Shown piece after piece: positions 9,050-18,819 of a stretch of 64,000 nt of DNA. Position 1 is the first letter of the stretch. Each line of letters begins with the position of its first letter. The notes below the pieces were generated by a model, which saw nothing but the letters and a program-made list of their open reading frames with translations, was not told where the DNA came from and did no database searches. A program made the position numbers and the translations under genes. Source of the stretch: Trichomonas vaginalis G3 (taxonomy: Eukaryota > Parabasalia > Trichomonadida > Trichomonadidae); assembly GCF_026262505.1 (NCBI RefSeq), contig NC_067206.1:11179507-11243506 (forward strand), read 5' to 3'.

Positions 9050-9986
9050 ATGAGTGGTCCGAAAAAAACAGTTCATTTTTATCTAATGGAAGCCAACGCT
9101 GTTAACCACAATTCAAACATTAACAATTCTCAACCGCTAACCAAAGCCAAAGCCCCACAACCTCCAAGAACTGGCACAGCGGTTAGAATAACCACCAAAA
9201 AGTCTAACAGCGAATTAAGAGAAATTCTTCAACAAATTTGCTCTAAATATCTCAAAGACGCCGAAGAAAACACACAACCAGACGCTACATACAATACTCA
9301 GTTCTGTGAAGTTCTGAACAAAGCAATTACTAGTTCAATTGAACTTACTAAGACAATTCCAAGTCCATTTGAGCTTAGCGATGTCTTAGTTCAGTTTTTT
9401 CCAACATTTACTAAGCTTATAATGTTGAGAACTTTATACCAAGTTCGTCAAAATCTTCCTCGTTACATCCAACGGTCATTCGACAAGAGAAATGCCGAAT
9501 TCCAAGTCTTTAGTTACGGATATGACGAAGATGAATACGTTGACGAGTTCGGAGACAACTGTACAAAATGGTTTGAATGTTATACGACAACACAATTTGA
9601 ATTCGACTTTCTCGAATTCAACGCAGCAACCATTCATATCATTGCTCTTTACCTTTCCGAACAACAACAAGACCTCGCAGATGGAGATGTTGTTACTGTC
9701 GTCATGAAAACTCCTGAACAATTCGGAAAAAAGAAGTCTCTAATTGCCAAATTCGTTCCAGGACATCAGCTTTTCCAACGCACAGAAGTCTTCTGTATTC
9801 CTGGAACTAAGTTCTTTGTCAGGAGCGAACTCAAAGAAAGATATAATGTGTCACTTTTCACAAATTATATATGTTTTCGACCCAGAAGAAGGCTTCTTCC
9901 CAGAAGCAATGGAGGAGGAAGAAGAGGAGGAGGAAATACAAGACTCTATCCAAGAAGAGTCCTCCGAATTCACACCAGAAGACTAA
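9050..9986 (+). CDS. Unknown element protein with acidic tail, broken by a 25-bp insert
   Basis: The reading frame runs from ATG at 9050 to about codon 267. There a 25-bp segment (9849-9873, TGTCACTTTTCAC...) shifts it into a nonsense Arg-rich frame that happens to stay open to 10120. Without those 25 bp the frame would continue directly into an acidic tail (DPEEGFFPEAMEEEEE...) ending with TAA at 9984-9986, so the natural gene is probably about 304 codons. The N-terminal part is Asn/Lys/Pro-rich and the middle is helical with several Phe and Tyr. I do not recognise the family. The same tail, without the rest of the gene, is found at 18640-18720. Confidence 0.55.
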
Positions 9987-10027
9987 CAATTTTCCGAATA
10001 AAAACTTCATTTATACTAAACATCTTC

Positions 10028-10060
10028 GGGGCTAGAGGGCGCAACGCGCCTGGAAGCCCC
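10028..10060 (+). terminator. Hairpin 3' of the acidic-tail gene
   Basis: GGGGCT...AGCCCC forms an outer stem and GGCGC/GCGCC an inner stem, some 40 bp after the stop codon. The same structure follows the acidic-tail fragment at 18566-18598, where the inner stem is GGCAC/GTGCC: different bases, pairing kept. A terminator or 3'-end RNA structure is inferred. Confidence 0.6.
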
Positions 10061-10229
10061 ACTCACCTGACCTCAATCAAAATATTCTATAAGTGTCAAG
10101 TATGGAATTCAAAAGAATAAAGAAAATGGTAACGTAAATAAACGTATTATGAAATAATTTATAATTAAAATGAAAAAAAGAAAAAATAATAAGTAAAGTG
10201 ACTGGAAATGAAAATTAAAATCAGTGTAC

Positions 10230-10660
10230 AGTTTTATTTTTTTCTCGCTGTGAAACGTATTCGGTCATTTTTTTAAAAATTAATTTTTTGTTAGAGATAA
10301 GAGCTAAAACTCGGTAAACAACTTCTTTATGTCTAGAAAATTCTATCTTGCCTTTTATTTTTTTCTCGCTGTGAAACGTATTCGGTCTTTTTTTTAAAAA
10401 TTAATTTTTTGTTAGAGATAAGAGCTAAAACTCGGTAAACAACTTCTTTATGTCTAGAAAATTCTATCTTGCCTTTTATTTTTTTCTCGCTGTGAAACGT
10501 ATTCGGTCTTTTTTTTAAAAATTAATTTTTTGTTAGAGATAAGAGCTAAAACTCGGTAAACAACTTCTTTATGTCTAGAAAATTCTATCTTGCCTTTTAT
10601 TTTTTTCTCGCTGTGAAACGTATTCGGTCATTTTTTTTTAAAATTAATTTTTTGTTAGAG
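10230..10660. repeat. 121-bp tandem repeats inside the right TIR
   Basis: The word CTCGCTGTGAAACGTATTCG starts at 10244, 10365, 10486 and 10607, giving an exact 121-bp period over three full copies plus part of a fourth. The left TIR has a single copy of the unit. The copies are nearly identical, differing mainly in the length of a T run. Confidence 0.9.
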
Positions 10661-11265
10661 ATAAGAGCTAAAACTTTGCAGACAACTCCCCCATGTCTAG
10701 CAAATTTAACATTCGTCTCCCATTTTTATATATTTGGTTTAGAATGTTCGAAAATGCGTAATATGGTCATTAATATTAATTGAAAAGAACCTTGAATTAA
10801 TTCAATCTGATCTCACAAAATATTTTAAATTACAAACTTTGTAGTTTGAATAGATAATTAGTATTAAACTCAAATAACTAGTTTATTTTTGAATAAAAAT
10901 TATTTGAATTTATTCAATTTTGTGAATTTTCCTTCAAAAATCAAGTTTAAATATCTTATTTGCCATATAATTATAAATACAATGAAACATATTCGAAATT
11001 GAAAAGAATGACTTTTTCTGTTCTTTCAATCATTCAATTTGAATTTTGCAATATTGGATTTCTCAATAAATAGCTATTAAAAACAACAAGCAATTTAACT
11101 TACATTCAAATTTATTTGTGTTATATTCAATCTTCTCAAAACTTATAATTTTCGGCTATAGCATGATTATATGCTATATAATATATTAAACCTATAATAG
11201 TATCATTCTTTCAATTATTTGAAGAGAAAACCGAAAAAATCTATTTTCGGTCTATAACAGTTTTA
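10545..11265. repeat. Right terminal inverted repeat of element 1
   Basis: This is the inverse of 1056-1772, running to TCGGTCTATAACAGTTTTA at 11265, after which the similarity to the left flank stops at once. The inner limit is blurred by the tandem 121-bp units. No gene is present in it. Confidence 0.85.
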
Positions 11266-11559
11266 ACTTCAAATCAATTCAATATTTATTTCATATAATT
11301 GTCAAAAATAAAATCATTTATTTTGTAAAATAATATTTACAATCCAATAAATCATCTACTCCAAGAGATAAAATAAACTCAATATCGATAAACTTTTCAA
11401 TTAATTAATATACAAAATTTAAATTGAATATCGTCGTCCTTTCAAATGATTTATTGCAATGCAGGTCATAAATTTAAGATTTTAATAAATCTATAATTCT
11501 TTTACTATTATTTAAATTTTCAGAAAAAGTCCGGTTTTTTTATACAATTCATAAATCAT

Positions 11560-12057
11560 TTGTATCATATGCTCAAACTGAAAACGAGAACATCACATAG
11601 GCCAAATAAATTCGTACCCGAGGAAGATGAAAGATTAAAAGCAATAATTGCACAGTATGGACCTCATAATTGGGTCACGATTGCATCAATGATGCCAGGC
11701 CGTAATGTTAGACAGTGTATTGAAAGATGGAAGCATTATAATGCAGCAAAAAATCCAGGAAGAGAATGGACCGAGGAAGAAGATCGAATTCTTCTTGAAA
11801 AATTTAAAATTTTTGGAAGGAAATGGATTAAAATTGTACCATTTCTTACAGATAGAAATGTTGCTTCTATTAGAAACAGATTCTATCAACTCTGTCCCAA
11901 AGAAAAAGTCAAAAAAGTTGAACAGGTTTCAATTAAGCCAGACAAACCAGAAATTGATGCAATAGACAAAATTTTCTCGTCTATGGGCTCAGATAAAAAT
12001 GAATCTAAACTTGAACTTTCATGGACACAAAGTTCAGATATTTTCCAATTAATGTAA
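11560..12057 (+). CDS. Two-repeat Myb-like DNA-binding protein (165 aa)
   Basis: Two consecutive Myb/SANT repeats are visible. The first, about residues 20-68, has spaced tryptophans and the phrase W-VTIASMMPGRNVRQCIERW. The second, about residues 72-118, begins REWTEEEDRILLEKF and ends IRNRFYQL. A short Lys-rich linker and a Ser/Glu tail follow. This small R2R3 form is the common trichomonad type, where such proteins bind promoter DNA and act as transcription regulators in the nucleus. The host start-site word TCATTTGT lies about 15 bp upstream of the ATG. The gene is intact and lies just outside the right TIR of element 1, so it is host sequence. Confidence 0.9.
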   Translation: MYHMLKLKTRTSHRPNKFVPEEDERLKAIIAQYGPHNWVTIASMMPGRNVRQCIERWKHYNAAKNPGREWTEEEDRILLEKFKIFGRKWIKIVPFLTDRNVASIRNRFYQLCPKEKVKKVEQVSIKPDKPEIDAIDKIFSSMGSDKNESKLELSWTQSSDIFQLM

Positions 12058-12166
12058 TTAATAATTCCAAATAAAATTTAGTTTAAATAAATTTTTTATG
12101 AGAATTATCAATATTTTTTTATTCAAAAATTTACAAATTTAAATTTTGATTCAAAAATTAAAAAAT

Positions 12167-12239
12167 AGGCCCAGGGGGGACTCGAACCCCCAGTCTTATC
12201 CTTAGGAGGGACACGCGATATCCATTTCGCTACAGGGCC
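12167..12239 (-). tRNA. tRNA-Arg (anticodon CCU)
   Basis: On the minus strand the cloverleaf can be drawn in full. The acceptor is GGCCCUG with CUGGGCC (one U-U mismatch). The D arm is GCGA/UCGC. The anticodon arm is UGUCC/GGAUA around the loop CUCCUAA, so the anticodon is CCU, reading AGG (Arg). The variable region is 5 nt, and the T arm is GGGGG/CCCCC around UUCGAGU. There is no intron and CCA is not encoded, as usual in eukaryotes. GGTTCGAGTCCC supplies the B box for polymerase III. Confidence 0.93.
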
Positions 12240-12374
12240 TTTCAAAATTTTTTGTTTTAATTGCTTCTTTGATAAACACATGTTAATTTTTTCATTTCAT
12301 GTAGATCTTTAACATCAATAACCATATTGTTTTTGGTTGTTAAAAAATAAGATTTTAAAAATTCGATTTTTAAT

Positions 12375-12962
12375 TTAGCACATAGCATAAGAGCTGCATA
12401 ATTCCAAAGGAGTAAGATTATCAGCCACATAATTATAAACTTTTGTAACTTTTTCTTGAGTTAGAAGATGACACCTATCTGCGAACATTGGAACCTTTAG
12501 GCAGGCCTCAAGAAGTGGGTTTGAATCCGGTTCTGAATATTCTGAAGCAATTTCTGGGAATAATTCCAGAGCGACTTGAACAATTGAAGTGCAGCCTTCA
12601 CATGGGAGAACAGCTAACGGCTCGGCTCTAAGCGAACGTGGTCTTGACTTTCTGGTGGTATGTTCAAGAGTCTTAATTTTTCTTGTGATTCCATCGCAAG
12701 CAAATGAACAAGCCTTTTGAGCATCTTTTGATTGATGAATATGGCTATACCAATCAAGAGCAATGATTTGACATAGACCTTTTGTAGATTTTGGCATAGA
12801 ATTGCATTCTTTTAGTAGAGAATCACGAGAAACATCGATTTTTGTGGAATCTACATCGTGCATCTTCTTATGTATTGAATGACATATGCGACATTGAGCT
12901 CCGGATTTAAATGCATGATAAACTTCTGATTCAGCACGAAGGAAAGAAACCAAGAAAAACAT
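12375..12962 (-). CDS. Saposin-like (SAPLIP) secreted protein (195 aa)
   Basis: The protein starts with a short hydrophobic segment (MFFLVSFLRA) that could serve as a signal peptide. It has two cysteine-spaced units typical of saposin B domains: the first begins with CRICHSI near residue 23 and the second with CEGCTSIV near residue 120, each followed by further paired cysteines, and the protein ends in a Cys. Saposin-like proteins are small helical lipid-binding proteins; trichomonads have a family thought to act on membranes of bacteria or host cells. The membrane-active role here is by family analogy only. The gene is intact and lies on the same strand as the tRNA, 135 bp away. Confidence 0.8.
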   Translation of the reverse strand: MFFLVSFLRAESEVYHAFKSGAQCRICHSIHKKMHDVDSTKIDVSRDSLLKECNSMPKSTKGLCQIIALDWYSHIHQSKDAQKACSFACDGITRKIKTLEHTTRKSRPRSLRAEPLAVLPCEGCTSIVQVALELFPEIASEYSEPDSNPLLEACLKVPMFADRCHLLTQEKVTKVYNYVADNLTPLELCSSYAMC

Positions 12963-13612
12963 TTAACGATAATTTTCAAATCAATTTTTTCAGATTATCG
13001 TTTTTCAAAATCTGAATAGTGACTGGGAACATAGAGGTAATTCAGAATATTTATAATAATTTTGAATAGAATCTGATCTCTAATATTGAAAATTCAATGT
13101 ATCTAAATCTGGTGAAACTAAGGGTACTATAAGTCTGAGTTAGGCATTTACTATCACCTACTAGACTCATGTTTACCAGTTATGTACCAAGCCATTTATT
13201 TCAATATACAGAGTGGAGGCACTTCTAAAAATGAAATCAAAAAGAAGCATATTTCTCTAATTATATTTATTCACTAATTAGAGCTGTATTTCGTGGCTAC
13301 AGAAGGTCCACAAGTCTATTATTCTGTAAGCTTCTTTTCATTCAATCATTTTATATATATTTCTTTTTTTATATTATGGTTATTTTCTTTATAAGATGTA
13401 AAAAGTCTTGTCAGAAAGTTGTCAAATGTCTCTAAAGTATCGATAGATTTAAATTTTTGAAAATCTTCTAATCTTTGCAATGTGTCCGATTGAAATCCCA
13501 ACTTTTGATTTATATATTAAAGGAGAAACTAATAATAAAATTCATGTACAGTTTCTAATATCTATAACATCATTCAATAATGAAATAGCATATTTCTGAA
13601 AAATATAAACAT
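12963..13612. other. Intergenic DNA
   Basis: I see no gene or clear repeat in these 650 bp. AT-rich sequence separates two minus-strand genes and should include the promoter of the saposin-like gene and the 3' end of the GTPase-like gene. Confidence 0.6.
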
Positions 13613-14446
13613 TTATTCGATAGAAATTAATTTCCTTAATGTTGGAAGCGCATGATTAATATTAAATTGTATCCCATCTGTTGTAACTCCATCTGCAGAA
13701 GAAGTAATAAAAATACCTGCTTTATCATTAATTGGCTTAAATACTACAACAGAATTATTACATTCGAATATTACTGATGTAAGTTTGTTTCCTTTTGGAT
13801 ATACCTTTAGTATAAATTCGAATATCGATGTTGGTTGTTCTGGTTGATTTGGCATGGAATTACAAATCGGAAGGTATGTAGCGGCATCGCATATAATAAC
13901 GCAAGTAGCATTACATGACTTGTGGAGTTTTGCGATGTAATTTTCTAATTCAGAATAATGAAGCATTAAACTCGTAACTATCTTTGGAATTGTCCTATTA
14001 ATACTACCATCAAACAAAGATGTTTCAAAGAAATGAGATTCATCTATACCATTTCTACTTGCATTTTGCTTCGCTTTTTCTAATAAATATGGATAACTTT
14101 CTTTATCAAATTTATCAACTTGGTGTAGGAATACATATCTTTTTTGGTTTAAATTGTATTTGGTTAGAAGAGAAATCAGATCATTAAGATTTGGATCTTC
14201 AGGATCTGACATAATAAAAAGTATAGCATGGGCTGTTGATAAGACTTGTGGAAGGTTATCTAATGACGTTGATGAAGTAAAATTAGTTGAAGGGAAATCA
14301 AGAGTTACAACTGAGAATAATGCTGGTGGAATAGGAACAGATTGATTTGAACCTAAAGCTAACGATGGAGATGATTGTGGTGATAGTCTGCTAAATATTG
14401 ATGATTTACCAACCCCTTGTTGGCCAACAAGAACAAAGCGATACAT
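13613..14446 (-). CDS. Rag/Gtr-type GTPase-like protein (277 aa)
   Basis: An N-terminal P-loop, GQQGVGKSS, at residues 8-16 starts a small GTPase-like domain. It is followed by a switch-like DFPSTN region and a strand AHAILFIMSD. Where most GTPases have NKxD this protein has HQVDK, as in the RagA/Gtr1 family (HKMD type). After about residue 150 comes a second domain consistent with the longspan/roadblock-like dimerisation half of Rag proteins, and the total length is close to theirs. Rag GTPases work as heterodimers on lysosome-like membranes in amino acid signalling to TOR. The host start-site word TCACTTTTTTAATG overlaps the start codon. The family call is moderately firm; the partner is unknown. 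Confidence 0.75.
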   Translation of the reverse strand: MYRFVLVGQQGVGKSSIFSRLSPQSSPSLALGSNQSVPIPPALFSVVTLDFPSTNFTSSTSLDNLPQVLSTAHAILFIMSDPEDPNLNDLISLLTKYNLNQKRYVFLHQVDKFDKESYPYLLEKAKQNASRNGIDESHFFETSLFDGSINRTIPKIVTSLMLHYSELENYIAKLHKSCNATCVIICDAATYLPICNSMPNQPEQPTSIFEFILKVYPKGNKLTSVIFECNNSVVVFKPINDKAGIFITSSADGVTTDGIQFNINHALPTLRKLISIE

Positions 14447-14784
14447 TAAAAAAGTGAAAATTTTGGCATTGATAATTCATTTTGAGCAAAAATATTAACA
14501 CATTAGAATTCTACAAATTTAGTTTTAATTCAAACAATTTTCATGGCGATATAATGTAAGTTTCCATAAATTAAATACATACTAGCTCACTACCCCCGAT
14601 TATTAATGCATCCATCTTATTTAATCAATGTTATAGTTTGTATACTATGAAATTCAGAATATGACAGATGTTACACTATTCAACAATGTAAAAAGAGAAA
14701 ATTTCAAACAATCATTCTCATTTACGAAGATATAAGAAAAATATGTTTAGTCGTAATAATAACTCAGGTAGAGTGCATTGTATT
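14447..14784. other. Intergenic DNA
   Basis: About 340 bp of AT-rich sequence between two minus-strand genes. Nothing beyond short A/T runs is visible. Confidence 0.6.
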
Positions 14785-15258
14785 TTATCTTGATGTAAAT
14801 CTGAGAACGTTCGTTCCCATCTTTGATACAAAGATCAAGTACATTAAGAATATAAACATTAATGCAGTCAAACCAAATATGCCATTAAAATCTAAATCGT
14901 CTTGCTTTTTAACTTTCTTGGATTGGTTACGATCATGCAAAAATCTGAATCCTGATGTAAGGGCAATTCCGCCAATTGTAAAAATTGCACCAACAATAAA
15001 AGATTCTATTCCAGTCTGCGTATATCCACCTGCAATTACAACAGGAACTACTTTTCCATCAGGTCCTCTTGCTGCAGAAATGAATTCCACATCGCGAATT
15101 ATGCAATAAATGAAACCTCCAATGATAACAAAGAATGAGACGCAAACAATTGCCATGCAAACGAAAAGAGGAGGAATTGGTATTGTGGATAATGGCGTTT
15201 TGACATCTGGCACATTGAAGTGCTTTATTGGAGCCAAAATTGCATCTTTAAATTTCAT
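14785..15258 (-). CDS. OSTC/DC2-type oligosaccharyltransferase subunit (157 aa)
   Basis: Three hydrophobic membrane segments are visible at about residues 31-55, 86-104 and 130-146. Between the first two lies a short loop with GPDGKVVPV. The arrangement and the phrases VSFFVIIGGFIYC..I and GIESFIVGAIFTIGGI match the OSTC (DC2) subunit, a 150-residue membrane protein of the ER oligosaccharyltransferase that helps couple N-glycosylation to the translocon. The N-terminus is PxxxxPIPP-like and cytosolic, as in that family. It is intact and full length. Confidence 0.85.
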   Translation of the reverse strand: MKFKDAILAPIKHFNVPDVKTPLSTIPIPPLFVCMAIVCVSFFVIIGGFIYCIIRDVEFISAARGPDGKVVPVVIAGGYTQTGIESFIVGAIFTIGGIALTSGFRFLHDRNQSKKVKKQDDLDFNGIFGLTALMFIFLMYLIFVSKMGTNVLRFTSR

Positions 15259-15676
15259 ATTGTCACTTTTAATATTTATTCTCTTCCAACTTTATTTTCG
15301 TGATCCCAAAAGTTGATAGCATAATATGTCTCAGTGAGTAACGCCAAGGAATTATTCAGTGCTCAGGTAGGTTCAGCTACATTTTATGACCTATAATTTG
15401 ATTAATTTATTTACTTAATTAGTAGAAATATAAGAATTCGTTAACTAGATGTAACATCCTTTGCATATAATATTTACATATGATTCAAAATCTGAAAATT
15501 TAAATAATTCGATTCAAATTTACATAACATATGTGATTTTAGAATTATTGATGTCCTCTTTATCTTTAGCACTCAATTCAGCATTAATACTAAAGTCACG
15601 ATCAACAATAAATATCTACAGTACTCAATTTTCCATCATGATTTTATAATATAGAAAAGATTTAATAACAATAATA
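15259..15676. other. Intergenic DNA
   Basis: About 420 bp of AT-rich sequence between the OSTC-like and CoaE-like genes, both on the minus strand. A short plus-strand open frame here lacks any coding character. Confidence 0.6.
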
Positions 15677-16372
15677 TTATTTTATAAGAAAATAGTAAAT
15701 AGAATAAGATGATGCTAGTATAAACAATGCAATTGAGATGCGAAAATCAAAAAGAATATCTGCCTTTCGGAACGAATTCTGCCAATTTTGATAAATATGA
15801 TCAATTTGCAATTCAAGATCCTTTAGGGACTTATCATTTTGTATAACAATTGTAGATTTTGCGCATTTTTCTTCAAGTGGCATTTGAGCTTTAATTCTAT
15901 CTTCTGCTTCTTCCTTACTGAAGTTATTTCGTTCCATAAGTCGTTTAAGTTGAATTTCCGGTGAAGACGCTACAGTTATAATATCCGAGTAAATCATTGA
16001 ACTCTTTTTTACTTCAAAGAATAAAGGAATGTCAAGGAAAACATATTTCTCGCAATTTAAAAAATGTTTAAAAAGCAGTCTGTTAATTTCCTGGTGAACA
16101 AGTGGATGTGTGATTTGATTTAATTTCATTCTTTGCTCTGGATGTTGAAAAACTAGATCCCCAAGTTTTTTTCTATCAATAGTCCGATCTTTATTTAAGA
16201 ATTCTTCCCCAAATTCTTGAACAATTCTATTATAAGATTTTCCACCGGGTTTTTGTTGATCGTGAGCTATTTCATCAGCATCAATTATAGGAATTTTATA
16301 TTTTTCTGCAAATATCTTTGCGACAGTTGATTTTCCGCAAGCAATGCCGCCAGTTAATACTATCAATCTCAT
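15677..16372 (-). CDS. coaE: Dephospho-CoA kinase with C-terminal membrane segment (231 aa)
   Basis: The P-loop GGIACGKST (residues 8-16) and the following PIIDADEIAHD are diagnostic of dephospho-CoA kinase, which phosphorylates the ribose of dephospho-CoA in the last step of coenzyme A synthesis. Further family marks are FGEEFLNKDRTIDRKKLGDLVF, HPLVHQEI and DIPLFFE. The kinase core ends near residue 200. It is followed by a hydrophobic segment, ISIALFILASSYSIYYFLI, right at the C-terminus, which would tail-anchor the enzyme in a membrane, probably ER or outer hydrogenosomal. The tail is an addition to the usual 200-residue enzyme. The gene is intact. Confidence 0.92.
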   Translation of the reverse strand: MRLIVLTGGIACGKSTVAKIFAEKYKIPIIDADEIAHDQQKPGGKSYNRIVQEFGEEFLNKDRTIDRKKLGDLVFQHPEQRMKLNQITHPLVHQEINRLLFKHFLNCEKYVFLDIPLFFEVKKSSMIYSDIITVASSPEIQLKRLMERNNFSKEEAEDRIKAQMPLEEKCAKSTIVIQNDKSLKDLELQIDHIYQNWQNSFRKADILFDFRISIALFILASSYSIYYFLIK

Positions 16373-18560
16373 TTATGACAAAAATATAAAATGAGACATT
16401 CCATCTTTAACTCATAAGCTAAATACTTAAAGTACTGAAATGAATGCAAGTTATGCCATAAACTTAAGGTAATAGCTTTGATTTTGGGCGTATACTCGGA
16501 TTAGATAAAAAAGCATTATACAAGATGAAATGTTTCACCTTCAAAATGTTCATTTACCAATATAAGGTAGTCACAAAATCTAAGTAGAAGGGCTTTGAAA
16601 TATTGAGGGGAATTGAAATTTTGGCTCTCAAAGTTTACCCTTCCTCACTACTCGAATTCCGAGCCTCTCAATGAGTTTTCTCTCAATTTTGAATGGTTTA
16701 TATTGACTTTTGAATACCTTTATTGAGAACAAAAAAATAAATATATTAAGATTCGTATAATATTGGCATTTTTCATAAAATGAAGGCCTAAAAAACATGG
16801 CCATTCAAAAAATGAATTGTTTTGGGGAGTAGTGGATCTAGCATCTGTGTAACAAATAATAAAGATTGGCCGTAAAAATTAGGCCTAATCTCTTTTTGGT
16901 AAAATTTTGGAAATTGATATCTCTTTATATTCGTCTGTCGTGAGGTACAGATAACAAGATGATGGAGTAAATGTTTTTGACATATTCACTTTTCACCATA
17001 TTGGCCGAAATTAAGTATATTGTTGCTAATTTTTTGTTTTTTACCTTGTTTTTAGGGGCACTACTATTTATTCATCTTTGTATCATTTTTGTTGAGCTCG
17101 TATTGAAAAACAATCAATGAAATCCATGTTTTCATTTGAAATCTGATAAAGTTAAACGTGCATATAAGTTTCTCGCTGATATCACTCAATTGCAAATTCA
17201 TATATATGCAATTCAAAAAAATGAGAAAAATTTCGGATTGTCCAAATTGAAGGATATAATTTTTTTTCTTTAGCCAATAAATCAATGTATTATATTGCAT
17301 TCATTATCCAATGAGTAGTTACACATAATATTAGCATATAACACTCTTGCTGTTTACAAATACAAATTTTGATTTGATTATTTTGTTTAAAGCTATTCTA
17401 TTTATAGTGATCTCTTATATAACATGTTGTATAAAATATTTATATTACTATTATTGTATTTCATGAATCTTTTTTCATTAATAAAATTTTATTGGAAAAA
17501 TTTCAACTTTTCATTAATCTAAATTAACATCTGTGATGCTTCCTATTCTGTTACAACTATTAAAGCTTACATTTAAATTCGAATTCAAAATTTCAAAATT
17601 TTTTAAATTGATCAATACAATGATTTTAATAATATATATTTGTTTGTGCTTTTAAATTTCTTAAGCTTTCAAAATTTAAGAGAATTGATAACTTAATACA
17701 ATATGATCTTAATGATATACTAATTAGTAATTCGCAAAATGTAAAAAAGTCTTCTCAAAACTAAATTCAATGCCTTTCAATCGAGATTTTGAGGCAACTT
17801 TAGATAGTCTTATTCAAATCATGCAAACCAAAATAACTTGCACAAAAGCCCCAAAAATTTAAGGGGAATCGGGAAATTTACTCTCTTGTTAGCATCATGT
17901 TGTTACAAAAAATTAACCATAATTTTGCTTCATGATAATATTTTGTTTCATAAATATTCAAGATATATCAAATAATTTATACTTATCTATTTTTATTTAA
18001 AGATTATATCCCCCAAATACTGATATAAAATAATTCATTTTCATATTCACACGTAAATGTCTTTTATGATCTTTGGTATTATCATGTCATCGATGTGAGT
18101 GGTTTTTTGGACTGTCCAAATAATTTACCATATTATCGCGTGCAAAATTGCATCGGCGTAAGTGTATTAGATTAGATTTAAATATATTTTGATTCTGTTA
18201 GTTTCATGCGATAAATTGAAGCAACCATGATAGTAAAAAGATTGTTCGTCTCTTAAATAATCGAATTTTATTCTTTTTGCTATTTCATCGTCTTTTTGCT
18301 GGACAAAAATATACCATTAAGTATGTAGATATGCATTAGTATAAGTGACAACAGTTATAAGTATTTTTATTTAAAATACACCCGTCAATTTCTTTTTCCA
18401 AAATAATTAGTTATTATTAACTATAATATCAAGCTAATTATATAATAATTAAATAAATCACTTTTGATTTTTAATTCAACCAAAAATAAGGACTAGCCAA
18501 TTAGTAAAAATGATAAATCCATCTTCGCTAATGATACATGTATAAAATAAAAAAAAAAAG
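16373..18560. other. Long AT-rich intergenic DNA
   Basis: These 2.2 kb hold no gene that I can support; the longest open frame (minus strand, 17064-17300) has no coding-like composition. The stretch lies between the last host gene and the left edge of element 2, and the only pattern is short homopolymers and A/T runs. Confidence 0.6.
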
Positions 18561-18565
18561 GTAGT

Positions 18566-18598
18566 GGGGCTTCCAGGCACTTCGTGCCCTCTAGCCCC
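18566..18598 (-). terminator. Hairpin shared with 10028-10060
   Basis: GGGGCT/AGCCCC outer stem with GGCAC-TTC-GTGCC inside. On the minus strand it follows the acidic-tail fragment at the same distance as in element 1. The inner stem differs in sequence from that copy but still pairs. Confidence 0.6.
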
Positions 18599-18639
18599 GA
18601 AGATGTTTAGTATAAATGAAGTTTTTATTCGGAAAATTG

Positions 18640-18720
18640 TTAGTCTTCTGGTGTGAATTCGGAGGACTCTTCTTCTTCCTCCATTGCTTCTGGGAAGAAG
18701 CCTTCTTCTGGGTCGAAAAC
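18640..18720 (-). pseudogene. Acidic-tail fragment of the 9050-type gene
   Basis: The minus strand encodes VFDPEEGFFPEAMEEEEESSEFTPED-type sequence (given here only as a pattern: DPEEGFFPEAM, a Glu run, FTPED) ending in TAA at 18640-18642. It matches the last 26 or so codons of the gene ending at 9986, with a shorter Glu run. The upstream part of the gene is absent: the similarity stops at GTTTTCGAC, and the methyltransferase promoter region follows. It is a 3' remnant left at the element edge. Confidence 0.75.
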
Positions 18721-18819
18721 ATTATATAATGTTTCACTTTTCACAAATTATATATGTTTTCATGCTTTGTCACTTTTCTGTCACTTTTCGGGTAAAAACA
18801 TTTTTATTATTATATATAA

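Larger units (their letters stand above)
1056..11265. mobile_element. Maverick/Polinton-like element 1 (TIR-bounded)
   Basis: The stretch is bounded by inverted repeats of about 700 bp (1056-1772 and about 10545-11265). Between them lie a packaging-type ATPase, a predicted virion protein, a Pro/Gln-rich coiled-coil protein and other tightly packed genes on both strands, the layout of Maverick/Polinton elements known to be abundant in trichomonads. No polymerase or integrase gene is seen. No direct target duplication was found next to the outer ends, so the element may be rearranged or composite. A second type of terminus (AGTTAGTATAC, at 2325) lies inside it, suggesting that one element was inserted into another. 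Confidence 0.65.

Noticed and set aside
9476..9707. Short frames on both strands inside the gene at 9050
   Set aside because: They are shadows of the longer frame.
1056..11265. Target-site duplication at the outer ends of element 1
   Set aside because: I compared the flanks TTTTGTTG (left) and ACTTCAAATC (right) with several end choices and found no match of 4 bp or more.
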